From Paramacrobiotus metropolitanus (taxonomy: Eukaryota; Tardigrada; Eutardigrada; Parachela; Macrobiotidae): a DNA stretch of 64,000 nt. The translations under genes were made by a program, and so were the position numbers. The notes under the pieces are model-generated. The model saw nothing but the letters and a program-made list of their open reading frames with translations, searched no databases and was not told the origin of the DNA. Location: contig NW_026570375.1 in the NCBI RefSeq assembly GCF_019649055.1, forward strand, positions 1-64,000, read 5' to 3'. Positions 24,015-35,102 of the stretch are shown in pieces. Numbering within the stretch: position 1 is the stretch's first letter; each line of letters begins with the position of its first letter.

Positions 24015-24785
24015 ATGGAATGTTTCTACCGTACAAAATGTTTTTACGGGGACCAGTACGAAGCGAAACGTGTTATGGAAGATGCTACTCGAGAAGGCAG
24101 ACCTTCGTTCCCGATAGTGGTTTACGGTGACAGTTTCGCTCGCTACTGGATAAAAAAGATTGTGAAAATTCGCGACATGTTTGTTTATATCGAAAGCGAG
24201 TCTGGTGCTGTCGCATCGGATGTTTTAGATGCTGCCCAGTGGAACTTGAATAATTCTTGCCGGAAAAAAGTCGTCGTAATTCAAGCAGGCGCGAATGACC
24301 TGACTGCATTTCTGAAAATGCATACAGCGGGTGCGTCCGAGGAAGAAGTTTGTACATTCGTTGCCACTCTTGTAACAAGATTCGTCGAGTTTTGTGAGGA
24401 CAATTCCGAAAGCAGCGACAAATTTCTTGTGTTAGGACTGTTTAATCGGCACATGCATGAGGAGAAGTATATGCAAAACTTAGCTGATAATGTGATTAAG
24501 GTTTACAATCAGTGTCTTCGGGAATGTTGCAGTGCACGAAATATATCGGTCTTGATTCCTTCCGGTGTGTTTAAAGATGATAATCTTACAGAGGATGGTA
24601 TTCATCTTAAGTATGCAGAGTACTCTTCTATTGGAGCGCCTCGTCGTGCATTTGCAACTGCTTTGCGTCATAAGTTACTAAGTCTATTACTAAGCATGTT
24701 TAATTTTGTTCGTTCAGATAAAATAAATATCACGAGTTGTCAGTTACAGATTTGTTACATATTTCGTATCATATACGATATATAA
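24015..24785 (+). CDS. SGNH-hydrolase-like protein
   Basis: A single open frame of 256 residues. Block I is YGDS at 37-40, with Ser40 as the expected nucleophile. Block III is GAND at 92-95, with the oxyanion Asn. Block V is DGIHL at 194-198, with Asp194 and His197 completing the triad. The order and spacing fit SGNH/GDSL hydrolases (esterase or acyl-hydrolase fold). There is no signal peptide, so it would act inside the cell. SGNH domains are also carried by some mobile elements (established knowledge), and this ORF lies between a Helitron-like flank segment (about 23.44 kb) and the P-loop gene at 26.15 kb. The last 30 residues (hydrophobic, after HKLLSLL) may be read-through beyond the domain. 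Confidence 0.75.
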   Translation: MECFYRTKCFYGDQYEAKRVMEDATREGRPSFPIVVYGDSFARYWIKKIVKIRDMFVYIESESGAVASDVLDAAQWNLNNSCRKKVVVIQAGANDLTAFLKMHTAGASEEEVCTFVATLVTRFVEFCEDNSESSDKFLVLGLFNRHMHEEKYMQNLADNVIKVYNQCLRECCSARNISVLIPSGVFKDDNLTEDGIHLKYAEYSSIGAPRRAFATALRHKLLSLLLSMFNFVRSDKINITSCQLQICYIFRIIYDI

Positions 24786-24815
24786 TAGTATTACTGTAGT
24801 ATCATCGTCTGTTTT

Positions 24816-25440
24816 TCAGTCTTAGCGAACTGCAGTGCATTTCTTTAGTACTGTACTACGAGCTTGTAGGAGATAGAGATATATTAGTAAATTGATAGAC
24901 ATATACTAGTAAATTAATGCTGTATGTTGTAGACGTAATGCCAATCTAATACCTAATTGTGCGCAGCTTCTTCGCGGCACGGTATTAGGTATAATAATTG
25001 GCATTTAGCATTAGGTCCATGTACAGACTTTGGTCTTTCAGTCTTAGCGAACTGCAGTGCATTTCTTTAGTACTGTACTACCAGCTTGTAGGAGATAGAG
25101 ATATATTAGTAAATTGATAGACATATACTAGTAAATTAATGCTGTATGTTGTAGACGTAATGCCAATCTAATACCTAATTGTGCGCAGCTTCTTCGCGGC
25201 ACGGTATTAGGTATAATAATTGGGTATTACTGCATTAGGTCCATGTACAGACTTAGGTCTTTGATTGCTAGCGAGCTGCGGCGCAATACCTTAGTACTGT
25301 ACTATCATCTTGTAGGAGATGGACATATAATAGTAAATTGATAGACATATATTAGTAAATTGATAGACATATACTAGTAAATTGATACACGTATACTAGA
25401 AAATCTAATACCTAATCGTGCGGAGCTTCTGCGCGGCACA
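24816..25440. repeat. Tandem repeat of about 222 bp, nearly three copies
   Basis: Copy 1 starts near 24816, copy 2 near 25038, and a diverged partial copy 3 near 25260. Copies 1 and 2 differ at only a few positions over the unit. Each unit contains an inverted pair, ctaatacc and ggtattag, enclosing gcgcagcttcttcgcggc, so it can fold. The array lies between the SGNH ORF and the P-loop gene. Confidence 0.88.
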
Positions 25441-26151
25441 TGGGTTTTGGATTTGTAATGTTGTTTACCAGCGTAGTAGTTTTTTTTTGAGCGTACTATT
25501 TCTGCGCAACTGTACTTTTACGTACTTTAGGATATGAATTTTTAAACCTGCGCAAATACTACAATGCCCAACACCCGGAACAGTGCCTTTAAAGTCTCCT
25601 GCTATACGGCGGCTACCAAGTGTGCTAATGCGTCATTCGACCTTAGAAAAGTTTTCGGGAGGACATATGGTAACTAGATTCCACAACATAAAACAGATAA
25701 TCAAATTACTAAAGTTAATCGTTAACAGGGAATATATTGCAATTGTATGCCAAGGCAGTAGGGAGCACACCTGAAATACTCTTCGCGGTGATGGCTTCCG
25801 CGTTCGCTGTTGTGCTTGACAAATGCAGCGCTGAGGTTGTATGAGGCATAATATATTAATAGGCATCCGCCGTGTCCAGAAAATTCAGATTTTCGTTCTA
25901 TGTTCCTTAGATTTTGTGCTTATAAAATGAAATAAATACATAAATGTATAAGTAGTTATAAAACATTTTTAACCGCAGAGTTTAGTAGACCGTAAGTTAA
26001 TACCCAAGCTGTTTCTCCGATTTCAGTTTTTTTGTTTGAAAAGACCAACAAATTATATTTCGAATAAAGGAGGAATAAAATCGATTTTGAATAAATAGTT
26101 CGAATCTTTGTATTTTGTTGCTTTTGAGGTACGACGACACTTTTTCAATAG
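25441..26151. other. Gap before the P-loop gene
   Basis: Upstream exons of the P-loop gene may lie here, but I could not identify any. The sequence is AT-rich; short ORFs at 25583-25866 have no supporting features. Confidence 0.35.
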
Positions 26152-28002
26152 GATAGAAAAAGCGTTGGCGTTGTAGGTGAAAATAATAATGTAGTTTTTC
26201 TTAAGATACCTTTTGGACTGAAGACGACAAAGCTGAATTTAAGTCTGCTTGTGGTCGGGCCAAATGGGTGCGGGAAAACCGGCCCAATGGATATTTTTGA
26301 TTGGGTTGACGAGGTTATGCGCGAAGACGACAATTACGCAAGGTATATCCAAATGGGTATTTAACCCGTTATATAATATAAAGCAATAAACCTCTCGCAT
26401 AAATGTATAAGTGTCTAATATCGTAATAATCTTCCTGGGATGATTTCTTCAGGATACGGGCACCAACAAAAGCCGGTCTGCAAAATTTGGTTTTTGGTTC
26501 AGATACCACAGGGGAATGTCGAAAAAACATTCTGCTCTACTGTGATGACTTTGAGCAGGCCGCGCATAAAGTTTTCAGCAATAAAGAGAGTGGCATAAAA
26601 GATTTTATGCTACAGATGCATAACGGATGTAAATGGTCGTCTTTAGATGGCAGAAATGGTTTTTTAGTATGTCCAAGTTGGAAGTACCCGTCTTACCAAG
26701 GGACGCTATTTAACCTGTTTTTCTGTAATAGGAAACTGAAGATATATACTTTAACAGCCTCTTGGTGCTGCATCCGGATGGGTTTTTGAAATTGCTTAAT
26801 TCGAAACTGGGGGTTATGGACGGGCTTGTCAGTAGACAGTTGGTTGTTGGTGGGGCTAAGTCTCAAGTTCCCGCAAAACTCGTTAGCAGTTCTGCAAAGC
26901 AATTGAAAAATGGAAATATTGATATGGGAATTATAATGAAGTCCGCTTTACGAATGGCCAAGAGCGTTTTTAATGGGAAGAAATTTCGGATGTCGAAAGA
27001 AGCGGAGACATTTTTGATCAAATTGAACGATGAATACATGTAGGTGTTCAGATAAATTATTGGTTAAACTATCGTAATAAATATTTTTACAGTTTAGAAT
27101 CAGAAGAGCGAGAGCGTTTGGCGCGGAGTTTGACCACCGCCGCTAACATTTTCTGCACTCGGAGCAGTAAACATGGGATAAAAATGTCAAGGCTAGCGTT
27201 CGTCAGCCATGTTATGGTTGAATGTTTTGTAACGATATATCAGATCGCATTTGAAAACAGAGCCATTGAAGTCTTGGAAATGGCAAACGGTTTGTGCAAC
27301 ATGCTTCAGTATTATATGATTACTAGATTTCGATTAGTATTGCGTTTTCCAGAAGTACTTATACAACTTGGTATCTGCAAATCTGTGACCCCGTTCTACG
27401 ACCTCACAGAAAAAGCTAAGGGGGCTTACCTCACGGTAATGTTCGTTTATTTAACTTTTATCGCTTAAAAAACTTAAAACAGAGACCTTGGTAGGTCAGA
27501 GCTGGCGGCTTTCCTGACATTTGGGGATAAACTAACAAAAAAATAAATACTGGTAAACATATTATACAGTAGTAATGTACTGTGTTATTAATAGGAATTG
27601 TCTTATCCGACCGACGAAGCGGCTCTGGCAAGAATGACTACGTGTCCGTGGGTTAAGATTCTGCGCTTGCCGGGAACAGCCTACCCTGCTGCATTTTTTA
27701 AAAAACGGAAATACGGACATGGCGCTGAAAATTTCGATACGGAATTTGTGAAAAAATGTAAACGAAAGGACGGCTTAGGAAAGTGGAAGACGTTCCAAAA
27801 CAGGGGGCAACCAAGTGATATTTTTTTTAGAAACGTGCCAAATCAGATTGGTAATGAGCTGTTGGAATACGCTTGTCTTACAAGGCACGAGTACGAATTG
27901 AACTTTAAGATGAAAGAGTGCAATTTGAAACCCTATGTTAAGAATATGCAGCAGTTTTTAGCTAACAAGCAACAGTCGCCTTACTTGGCGAAAAAGAAAT
28001 AA
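26152..28002 (+). CDS. P-loop ATPase of DUF3987-like type (5' end not found)
   Basis: Five in-phase exons, 26152-26342, 26453-26666, 26732-27039, 27093-27435 and 27595-28002, give 487 residues up to the stop. Exon 1 holds a Walker A motif, GPNGCGKT, at about residues 34-41. Exon 2 has LLYCDDFEQAAHKV, where the DD could serve as Walker B. Exon 3 has LHPDGFLKLL and LVSRQLVV, like the second half of DUF3987 ATPases from replication and primase contexts (family resemblance, by eye). The last exon is Lys-rich. The donor of exon 2 was chosen for phase (TTA, then gtatgt). The first exon begins mid-protein after an acceptor, so an N-terminus is missing. It may be mobile-element cargo rather than a host gene, because it sits in a region that shares a flank with the Helitron. 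Confidence 0.6.
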
Positions 28003-28540
28003 ATGATGCAGTGGAATATGACATTAATAAAAGTTGTAATTATTGGTTATAATCCTAAAGCAAATCTTTAAGCATAAAAATGTTTTCCAATGATATATCA
28101 TATCGGGCACTAAGGTCCTTACGGCCGGCCTGGATACCTACTGAGTTACGATGCCCGCGTACAAAGGTATCCAGGTTTGGGTACACTGCCTGCCACGTCC
28201 CCGCCGTGTACCTGGTAACAAAAGAACGTGTTCTTTTGGCTAAGTGCAGGTATTATTGGTACTAAGTACAATTATATTGATATTCCAGACGAAACCTATG
28301 AAAATAATTTTTAATATTTTACTTAACACAAGTGATTTTTGAGGTATTGAGTTATATAGTCTAAACCGCAACTCGCTTCCCCGAAAACTTACCTGTGACG
28401 TAATTAAAACCTTTGAACCGTCACAGAATGAGGTATAAAAGCTTGGGGACAGTGGTACATCGTTGGTTGTCTATTTCCTACTTTTTACTAACGTTGGTTG
28501 ACTACTACTACTTTTTGTCTACTTGTCGTATATGGAGATT
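28003..28540. other. 3' flank of the P-loop gene with two hairpins
   Basis: A poly(A)-like run follows the stop. An 11-bp inverted repeat (cctggatacct / aggtatccagg) lies at about 28129-28173. A perfect 9-bp-arm hairpin (caaaagaac-gt-gttcttttg) lies at 28219-28238, followed one base later by CTAA. A hairpin followed by CTRR is how Helitron 3' ends look, though the spacer is usually longer. Confidence 0.45.
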
Positions 28541-28541
28541 C

Positions 28542-28830
28542 ATGATGACTGGATGCGGTAGAGGCGGCAAAGCCAAAGGAATGGCCAACGCCGGATCCAG
28601 CCGCAGTTTGGACTGCAGTTTGGTGTTGGTTGTATCAGTCGTATGTTGCGCAATGGAAATTAGAACGTATCGGTGTTGGTGTGCAGCAGGTTACGATTAA
28701 TTGCATGGATCAGCAGGATGCCCGGATGCTCCAGGAAGATACGGCCCATACCTGGCTGTTAGCAATGGATTCTAAGGTTAAGCAAAAAATTTCGCAATGA
28801 AGAAATGAACAAAGAAGCCATTAATCATCA
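28542..28830 (+). pseudogene. Histone H2A pseudogene
   Basis: Pieces of H2A are recognisable in order but in different frames. GRGGKAKG...SSR (N-terminal tail) starts near 28552. GLQFGVG, then ISRMLRNGN (the start of the histone fold), follows after a frameshift and runs into a stop. ERIGVGV comes next, and FRNEEMNK (counterpart of the conserved IRNDEELNK near the C-terminus) appears at about 28788-28811. The central alpha-2 helix region is scrambled. There are no introns, as in replication-dependent histones. The copy is clearly dead. Confidence 0.8.
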
Positions 28831-30150
28831 TTCCTTAATGGGGATATGGAACTAGCTAACAGTTTACAACTATAAGCAACAACAATCTAACAAAAACAAA
28901 CGAAAGCTGTGATCTGGAGAATAAATTACAATCCAGGTATTGTATTACATCGAAGTACTGTACTGCTACACTGCACTTGACCAGACTTTTGTACGGTATG
29001 AGCCCCCTGTACTGTAGGCGAGTGAGAGCTAAAGCCGCTCACGTTCAGTCAGCTGCCTGCAGTCTGCACGCAGTTGCAGGCCGTGTACGTGAATCGTGAA
29101 CAGCGCTCGTACAACGTACGTGCGCATGCACTGCGAACTAAATGGAGAAGTGCAGGGTAGCAGCACAATAATTATGACAGTTCTTAGGTACAGTACCACC
29201 AAATAAAAATCCGAAATAACGCACAAATTAAATAGTTATAATAATACAATGTCTGTACGTGTACGAGTACAATGTTAAAACGCTGTAATATAATATGTAG
29301 TTTGCCGTAGAAACCGAATTACAGATAAAAGTACTCGTACTTGTACAAGTACGAGTACGAGTACTTATTAATTTTTGAATGTAAATGGCAGCAGTTTTGA
29401 CAAATGGTACGGTAAGGACTCGGTTTCCACCCCCTTTCGCTTTCACCTGGTGTTGTTTACATGGATAAGATAATGTCCTGCGTGTACATACCGCTGTTTT
29501 TTCGTCTACTTCTATAGCTATTGTGTTTACTTGAATATATTTCGATATTAAGGTAATGACTCAGCTCTTTATTGCGGTGTTCCATTTGTGGTAATAATTC
29601 CCAGTCTGAAGTTGTCCAGCGGCGTGTGCACTGGACAAAGTGTAGATAACTTAACATACTGGCAACTTATCTATACCAAAATCTATTAGTAATAACCTGC
29701 GAAAACATTTCGTCGTAACTAGCTCTGATAACCCTTCAAAATCACAAATAACTCTGCAGTAAACACAGTACACGAAGCAGAGCCGCTTTCCCGAAAATAT
29801 TATCTTCTTTTACAGACGCAAATTCCATTGCAATGAAATCCCACTACATTAACATAAAAGTATTGATATACCAACAATAATTCCAGAATTCGCAGAAAGG
29901 CAAAAAATAAGAGTCAAACTGTTGTTGAAGAGTAAAAATAATCATATACAATCGCGATCGTAATCACACGTATCCGATCTCATTTGGGAAGCTGTGCCTT
30001 TGCATACTGGTTCGGCACGCGCGACAAGCTGTTATCATCTTGCACAAACGCCAATTTCATTATCCTTTGGCTCATTAGGCTCCTGGGCATGATCGGACAC
30101 AATTTTTAGCAATGAGCAATTCGCATGATTTCGAACATAACGTATTTTAT
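28831..30150. other. Intergenic, GTAC-rich
   Basis: No gene could be supported. The stretch 29255-29370 is unusually rich in gtacgagtac and related self-complementary words. It lies downstream of the minus-strand gene ending at 30151. Confidence 0.4.
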
Positions 30151-30656
30151 TCATAAACTGGAGATTGGATAAGGGATTATTATGATGCTCATGCCGTCTC
30201 GTACTGTGTCGGTTTCATCCTGCTGTATCAGCGGTTCGTACATGTGGTCCGCCTCGTCAAACCTATTAAGAAAAGGAGAAAACGGTTGTAAAAATGAAAT
30301 TACAATAAAAACTTGGGATACAAACCTGCTCGTACACTGTTCATACTGAAACCAGGAGATTATTAATACAGCTAGTGACAGCAAGTAATAACAATATTAC
30401 AGCGGACGCGGACTAAAAAGTCCAGAATAAAAGATAAAATGTGTGAATTTATTGAAGCGAGCTTGAACAACGGCAAAACATTCAAATAATTAAAAAACTA
30501 GCAAAAAAGGGACTATCTGAGACAGGAGGAAAGGGAATGTACCTTCGTCTCCCAGGTTCTTCGCTTTTTGTCCAAAAACATTTTCCAACAGTTCCAGCAC
30601 CTCTTCGCTGAGGCGTAGGCGTTCTTCCTTGATTTTTTTCAGGCGATCACTACCTT
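30151..30656 (-). CDS. 3' exons of an unrecognised protein
   Basis: Three minus-strand exons, 30656-30543, 30371-30326 and 30262-30151, have GT-AG borders and matching phases (1, then 2). They give about 90 C-terminal residues before the TGA. The first exon encodes a charged helix (DRLKKIKEERLRLSEEVLEL). The second is short (46 nt). The last is acidic, then ends with a hydrophobic IIIIPYP segment. I do not recognise a family. Upstream exons should lie above 30656 but were not found. An AATAAA (minus strand) lies about 5 bases after the stop. The phase agreement over three exons is the main evidence. Confidence 0.45.
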
Positions 30657-32609
30657 CTAAACAAATTGCATGTTTAGTTTGTGGGATGGACTTATATTTT
30701 TGAAGTGATAAAATCGATAAAAATAAACAGGTGGACGAGCAAGACCTGCCGTGCCACAACCAAATATTATACAATTTCAAGATTACGAGATTACCGTGCC
30801 AGGATGCCATGATTCGTCGCAACAAAAACGACAGTAAGATCAAAGGAAATAATTATGCAGACGATTCAAAATGCGGTACAGAGCCGAGAGACGAGTTGTT
30901 TTCGACCCAAAAGTGACGCAGTTTTTATTGCGCTGCATTGTTTCTGGTCTGGATGGTAGCTGTGCGATGGCAAGCCGATTGCTGAAACAGACCATTGCAT
31001 TAGTTTCCGCCTCCCGGGAATAGGCTGCCGTATATTCATACGGTATAGGGACTACTGGCCATGTTACCCTACAGTTTTGACTTGGGTCATATAGCGCAGG
31101 GAAAAGATCAAAACTGCAGGGTGCGGAGTGTAAATTCGCACTTAATTTATGTTTACCTTAATGAGTTTGGTTGTTATATGATTACGGTACATCTGTTGCA
31201 GGTATTTGGGACGCTTTCAGTTTACAAGTTCGTAATTTCGTGCCATCACTCTTCGTGCTAGCGTGGGTTTTGGCCTGCCATACAAAATTTCAGTAAAACT
31301 GAAGCCACTCGAAGTTAAGAATTGACCTTTAGGTTTTTCCTAGATAAAAGGCGAATTTTGAAATGTTATGGGAATTTGGAAATAATTTTTTGGTATGCAG
31401 CATTGGCACTCGAATGTTAATGACGCCTTTGCCTTATTCGGATTAGATCACTCCTCCCAAGACATACACCGGAAGGATAGGTCATGTATTATCGTAGTTC
31501 AAGAACATTAAACTGCAAATACCTGTTTATTTGCAGGTATTTGGGCCGTTTATTTGCCTCTTTCAGGATGTCGGGCCAAGTACTTGAAAGCGGACGATCT
31601 CCAAACGGTCGCACCTGAACGGAGCCGATGCTCGCCGACTTCCGTTGAGACGAGCCGCGCCGAACACTCCCAAAGCGTAGCCGCGGCCCCAATCGGAAAC
31701 GCAAACAAGTGAAACAACACAAACCAACACGGCATGTGTGCGATCAAGAAAATAATAAGAACAACCTTATACTTCACTGAACAGGTTTGCAATTCGAAAC
31801 GTAAATCTCCAGGAGCCGTAATCCAGCAGGTTGTACAGTTGCGAATGTGATACGACATGTGGCAGAGGAATGGTTTGTAGCGTAGGGTTTAATGCGTACT
31901 AAAGCAACCGATAAAATGATTTAGCGGTTCTAAGGTTAAAATTTTTTAATGTTTGTTAGGTCTGAAGTGGGCGGGCACCGGGCACGTCTTCTGTTGTGTG
32001 GCACCTGTTGCTAGAACATTTCAAGAAAGCAAAATTTTGTATTAGGAGAAATGATTCTACATTACCCAACTGCACGAAACTGGGGGCATTACAGACAATA
32101 GAAATCGTGGCACTGTTTATTCGGCAATACTTGTGTGCGATGCTGAAGTTGTGGAGACAATTTCGCGGAAGTTAGCAGGGTATTTATCAATTGCACCTAG
32201 AGGATATTTCCATATTGTATTACTACAGTTTACAAATCCATATTGTGTCAGTAATGGTACAGTACGTAACGGTAAATCTTGTGGTCCCTGGACGTCGTGC
32301 GGTCAACTTGGGTCGGAAGTTTAACTTCTGCAGACGATTTTGTGGGTCGATATCAGTGAGGCTATCAGGTGTACGGAAATGGATATTGTTGTAGCTGAGT
32401 TTACGAATGTGAGTAATTTCACATTCACAAATAGTCTAAGCTCTGGTCCCTGGATGTTATGCGGTCAACCAGGAGGTTTGTGTGGTTGGTTAATGGATTT
32501 ATTTTTAATCATGAAAGTCAAAATACATTCGTCAGTTTTACTGAAAACTGAGGATTTTAATTATTACGTTTTTTGATATTATTGATTGACCAATATTTGG
32601 CTGTCTTGA
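30657..32609. other. Gap; no supported gene
   Basis: Several short ORFs exist but none carries a motif. Two short similar blocks lie at about 32278-32312 and 32440-32473 (ggtccctgga...tgcggtcaac), a local duplication. 5' exons of the GIY-YIG gene might be hidden here. Confidence 0.35.
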
Positions 32610-33148
32610 TTGTTATTTATTTGTCAATATGACTATGTTTATGTTCTTTGCGATTTGAAAGATTTTCACGTCTCTTTTGACAGATTTGTTGCTTCTGTTT
32701 TTTACACAGGGAAAGGTTCAAGAAATGGAAACAATTATGATCGACCCGGTGCCCACATGAGGATGGCTCGGAAACCCTTCGTCGTTAAGGTACGTAATGC
32801 GAATTTTAGTAAATGTTTTTATTGACTTTTTTGTTCAAAAACCTTGATTTGAAGCGGAATCGTAAAGTCGAGAGAATTCAACAAGTATGGCGGGATGGCG
32901 GGGCGGTTACTGTTATTTCCGCATGCGAAAATTCTTCGTCAGGAGCTGCCCTGACTGCAGAGGCGTGCTTAATTCGTCACATCGGATTGAAGAAGTTAAC
33001 TAACCAGAGAAATGTTACTTTTAAATACGTACCATATGGATTCAAAGCTTCCGACATACCGAATCGCGCGAAGGTACTTCTTCGGAAGTTATATCAGGAA
33101 TATCGTTGTGGGAAAATTAGGCGGTATACTCGAAAAGGCAGAAATTGA
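32610..33148 (+). CDS. GIY-YIG endonuclease domain protein, ANKLE1/LEM-3-like
   Basis: Two exons, 32610-32789 and 32855-33148, join in phase 0. The start of the protein is not certain and may lie upstream. The first exon has DYVYVLCD and VFYTGKGSR, equivalent to the GIY and YIG strands (here YVYVL and FYTGKG). The second exon has RKVERIQQVWRDGG, then LTAEACLIRHIGLKKLTNQ, where the Glu in AEA is at the position of the metal-binding Glu and GLxxLTNQ is a hallmark of the ANKLE1-type branch. In animals ANKLE1 cuts branched or bridging DNA (established knowledge). Similar nuclease domains also travel with mobile elements, and this ORF has no visible ankyrin or LEM domain. It ends with a basic RRYTRKGRN tail. 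Confidence 0.68.
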
Positions 33149-34919
33149 TTCTAGATTGAGTACTTATATATTCTTCAGATGTATTAAGGATACGTTAAAG
33201 TGATGACCTTTTTACCATCCGTAATTCGGTTTTTGCGATGTTACTTACGTTCTTGTACCAGTGTGTTAGTAGTGGTGTGTTTGTCAAGAGACGCACTGCG
33301 CTTGTGTTTTTTACTTTTGTTTTGCTATCATTTCTTAGTTACGCAGATGTATTTTTACTTAACTAGTATGTTGCTAATGTGCATGGAATTGCGGTTGAAT
33401 AAAAACCAATAACTTAAAGCATGCTCTTCCACGTTATTTAAAACATCTTTGTTGTTGAAGATTTTCCCTCTTGTTTTGCATGTATTATGTAAACTACTTT
33501 CACCTTATTGTTTAGAATTTATATTTTAATGACATTTTACATCAAATGACTTTGATTTATCACTTGTGAAACAGCCTTTATACACAAAAAATAATCGTAA
33601 AAGGCAAACGCAGACACACGCCAACAAAATTAGTTGAGGTGTTTTGGTATGCAAAGAGCATGTTTAAAATTTATAACCAGCCTGTTATGTAACTTAGAGG
33701 TGATTCGGATGTAGACTGATAACAGATCGATAATATTTCCAAACGGGTGGATTCCGTGGTGTCCGATGGAAAATGGGATTATGCAAACGACTTTGTAGCA
33801 ATGCGTACGCTATTAATCGGCGGCGCAAAATGGGATTATAGATTAATAAGCACAGCCATCATGTGCAGTCCATTGTAAAGGCGATGGAAAATTTGATTGT
33901 CTGCAAGATGGAGTTAAAGTAAGTTCGGTTATTTACGAAATTATATTAAACTAAACCTAAGTAAATTAGACAATAGCAGAAACACAAGTGTAATTACTGT
34001 AGTATCAAGAACCGTCAATTTGGAGAATCGTTTGGGAAAAATCGGTGAAGCGGCATTTAGTAATTGGTTACCCATATTTTATATGCCGCACTTCTTATTT
34101 AAAACGTGTGAAAAGAAAAACGAGTTTGACTAAATTCGTTGAACCATGAAATTGCTTTTTAGCTTAAACGGTAAATAAACGTTAAAAAACTTAAATTATT
34201 TAGCAATTTTAGACCACCACATATTCATATGTTATTACCTATTCGTATGTACATGGACATGGCTGTCGGCGTAGCCCAAAGCCGACTTTGAACAGCTCCC
34301 GCGAATTTCGGGATGGAGGAGTTGCTATAGTAGCTTCTACGTACGTCGGATAAGAGCGGCGATCAATTCTGCGGCAATAACATCGCTGGTTTATCAAGAT
34401 GGCTTCTCCGAAGATATTGTTGGAAATCGTAATCTTTAGTTTGACCTGCAGAAGGTACATGTTATTGGAGGTACCACAACAAATCGTTTTAAGTTATTTC
34501 AAAACCGTGGGGTTATTGAAGAAAACATACCACAACGCTTTAAAATTAAAGGTTTTTTTCCATATTTACCTGAAATGGTAACAGGATGAAGCAGATGACG
34601 CGGAGAAGGATGGGAACTTTAGACATTTTTGATAACAAGAAGTTGTATCAGGTACGAAAAGTTTTCACAAATCAGTTCGATACTAAATGCGGTGTCGAAC
34701 ACGGCTGTCTTTTCCTTCTTTCAGAGTTTGTAGAAATACCGTTGGCGGTAATGATATTGCACATCGTGTTCACTGAGTGTCTCATTTGATTGGTTTGTTA
34801 GTGATTAGTGAATCAACAGAATGCTTTGGGCACGCCAAAATTGTTTAATTCCTAATCTCGGCAATTTATTTGCTGTGAAGGAATTTGATGATTAAGTTTG
34901 GGCAAGTTGCATTTATCGG
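33149..34919. other. Gap with weak coding signals
   Basis: Possible small exons at about 33735-33900 and 34399-34581 have plausible splice borders but no recognisable domain. I do not call a gene here. Confidence 0.3.
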
Positions 34920-35102
34920 TACGAGGACATTTGGGTGCTGTGAACATACCCTGCACGATTAGGCTGCGATGAACAGCCGGCTAAATTTATAGCCGTTTGC
35001 ATTTACACTGGGATATCAGTAGCGTTGCGAGCTACGGCTAACCAGCTGTTCATCGCAGCCTAATCGTGCAGGGTATGTTCACAGCACCCAAATGTCCTCG
35101 TA
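34920..35102. repeat. Perfect 58-bp inverted repeat (183-bp hairpin element)
   Basis: Arms 34920-34977 and 35045-35102 are exact reverse complements, separated by 67 bp. Just inside the arms the complementarity decays (gccggctaaat against ggctaaccagc). It has the form of a small foldback MITE. No target duplication was recognised. Perfect identity of the arms suggests recent origin or gene conversion between them. Confidence 0.9.
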
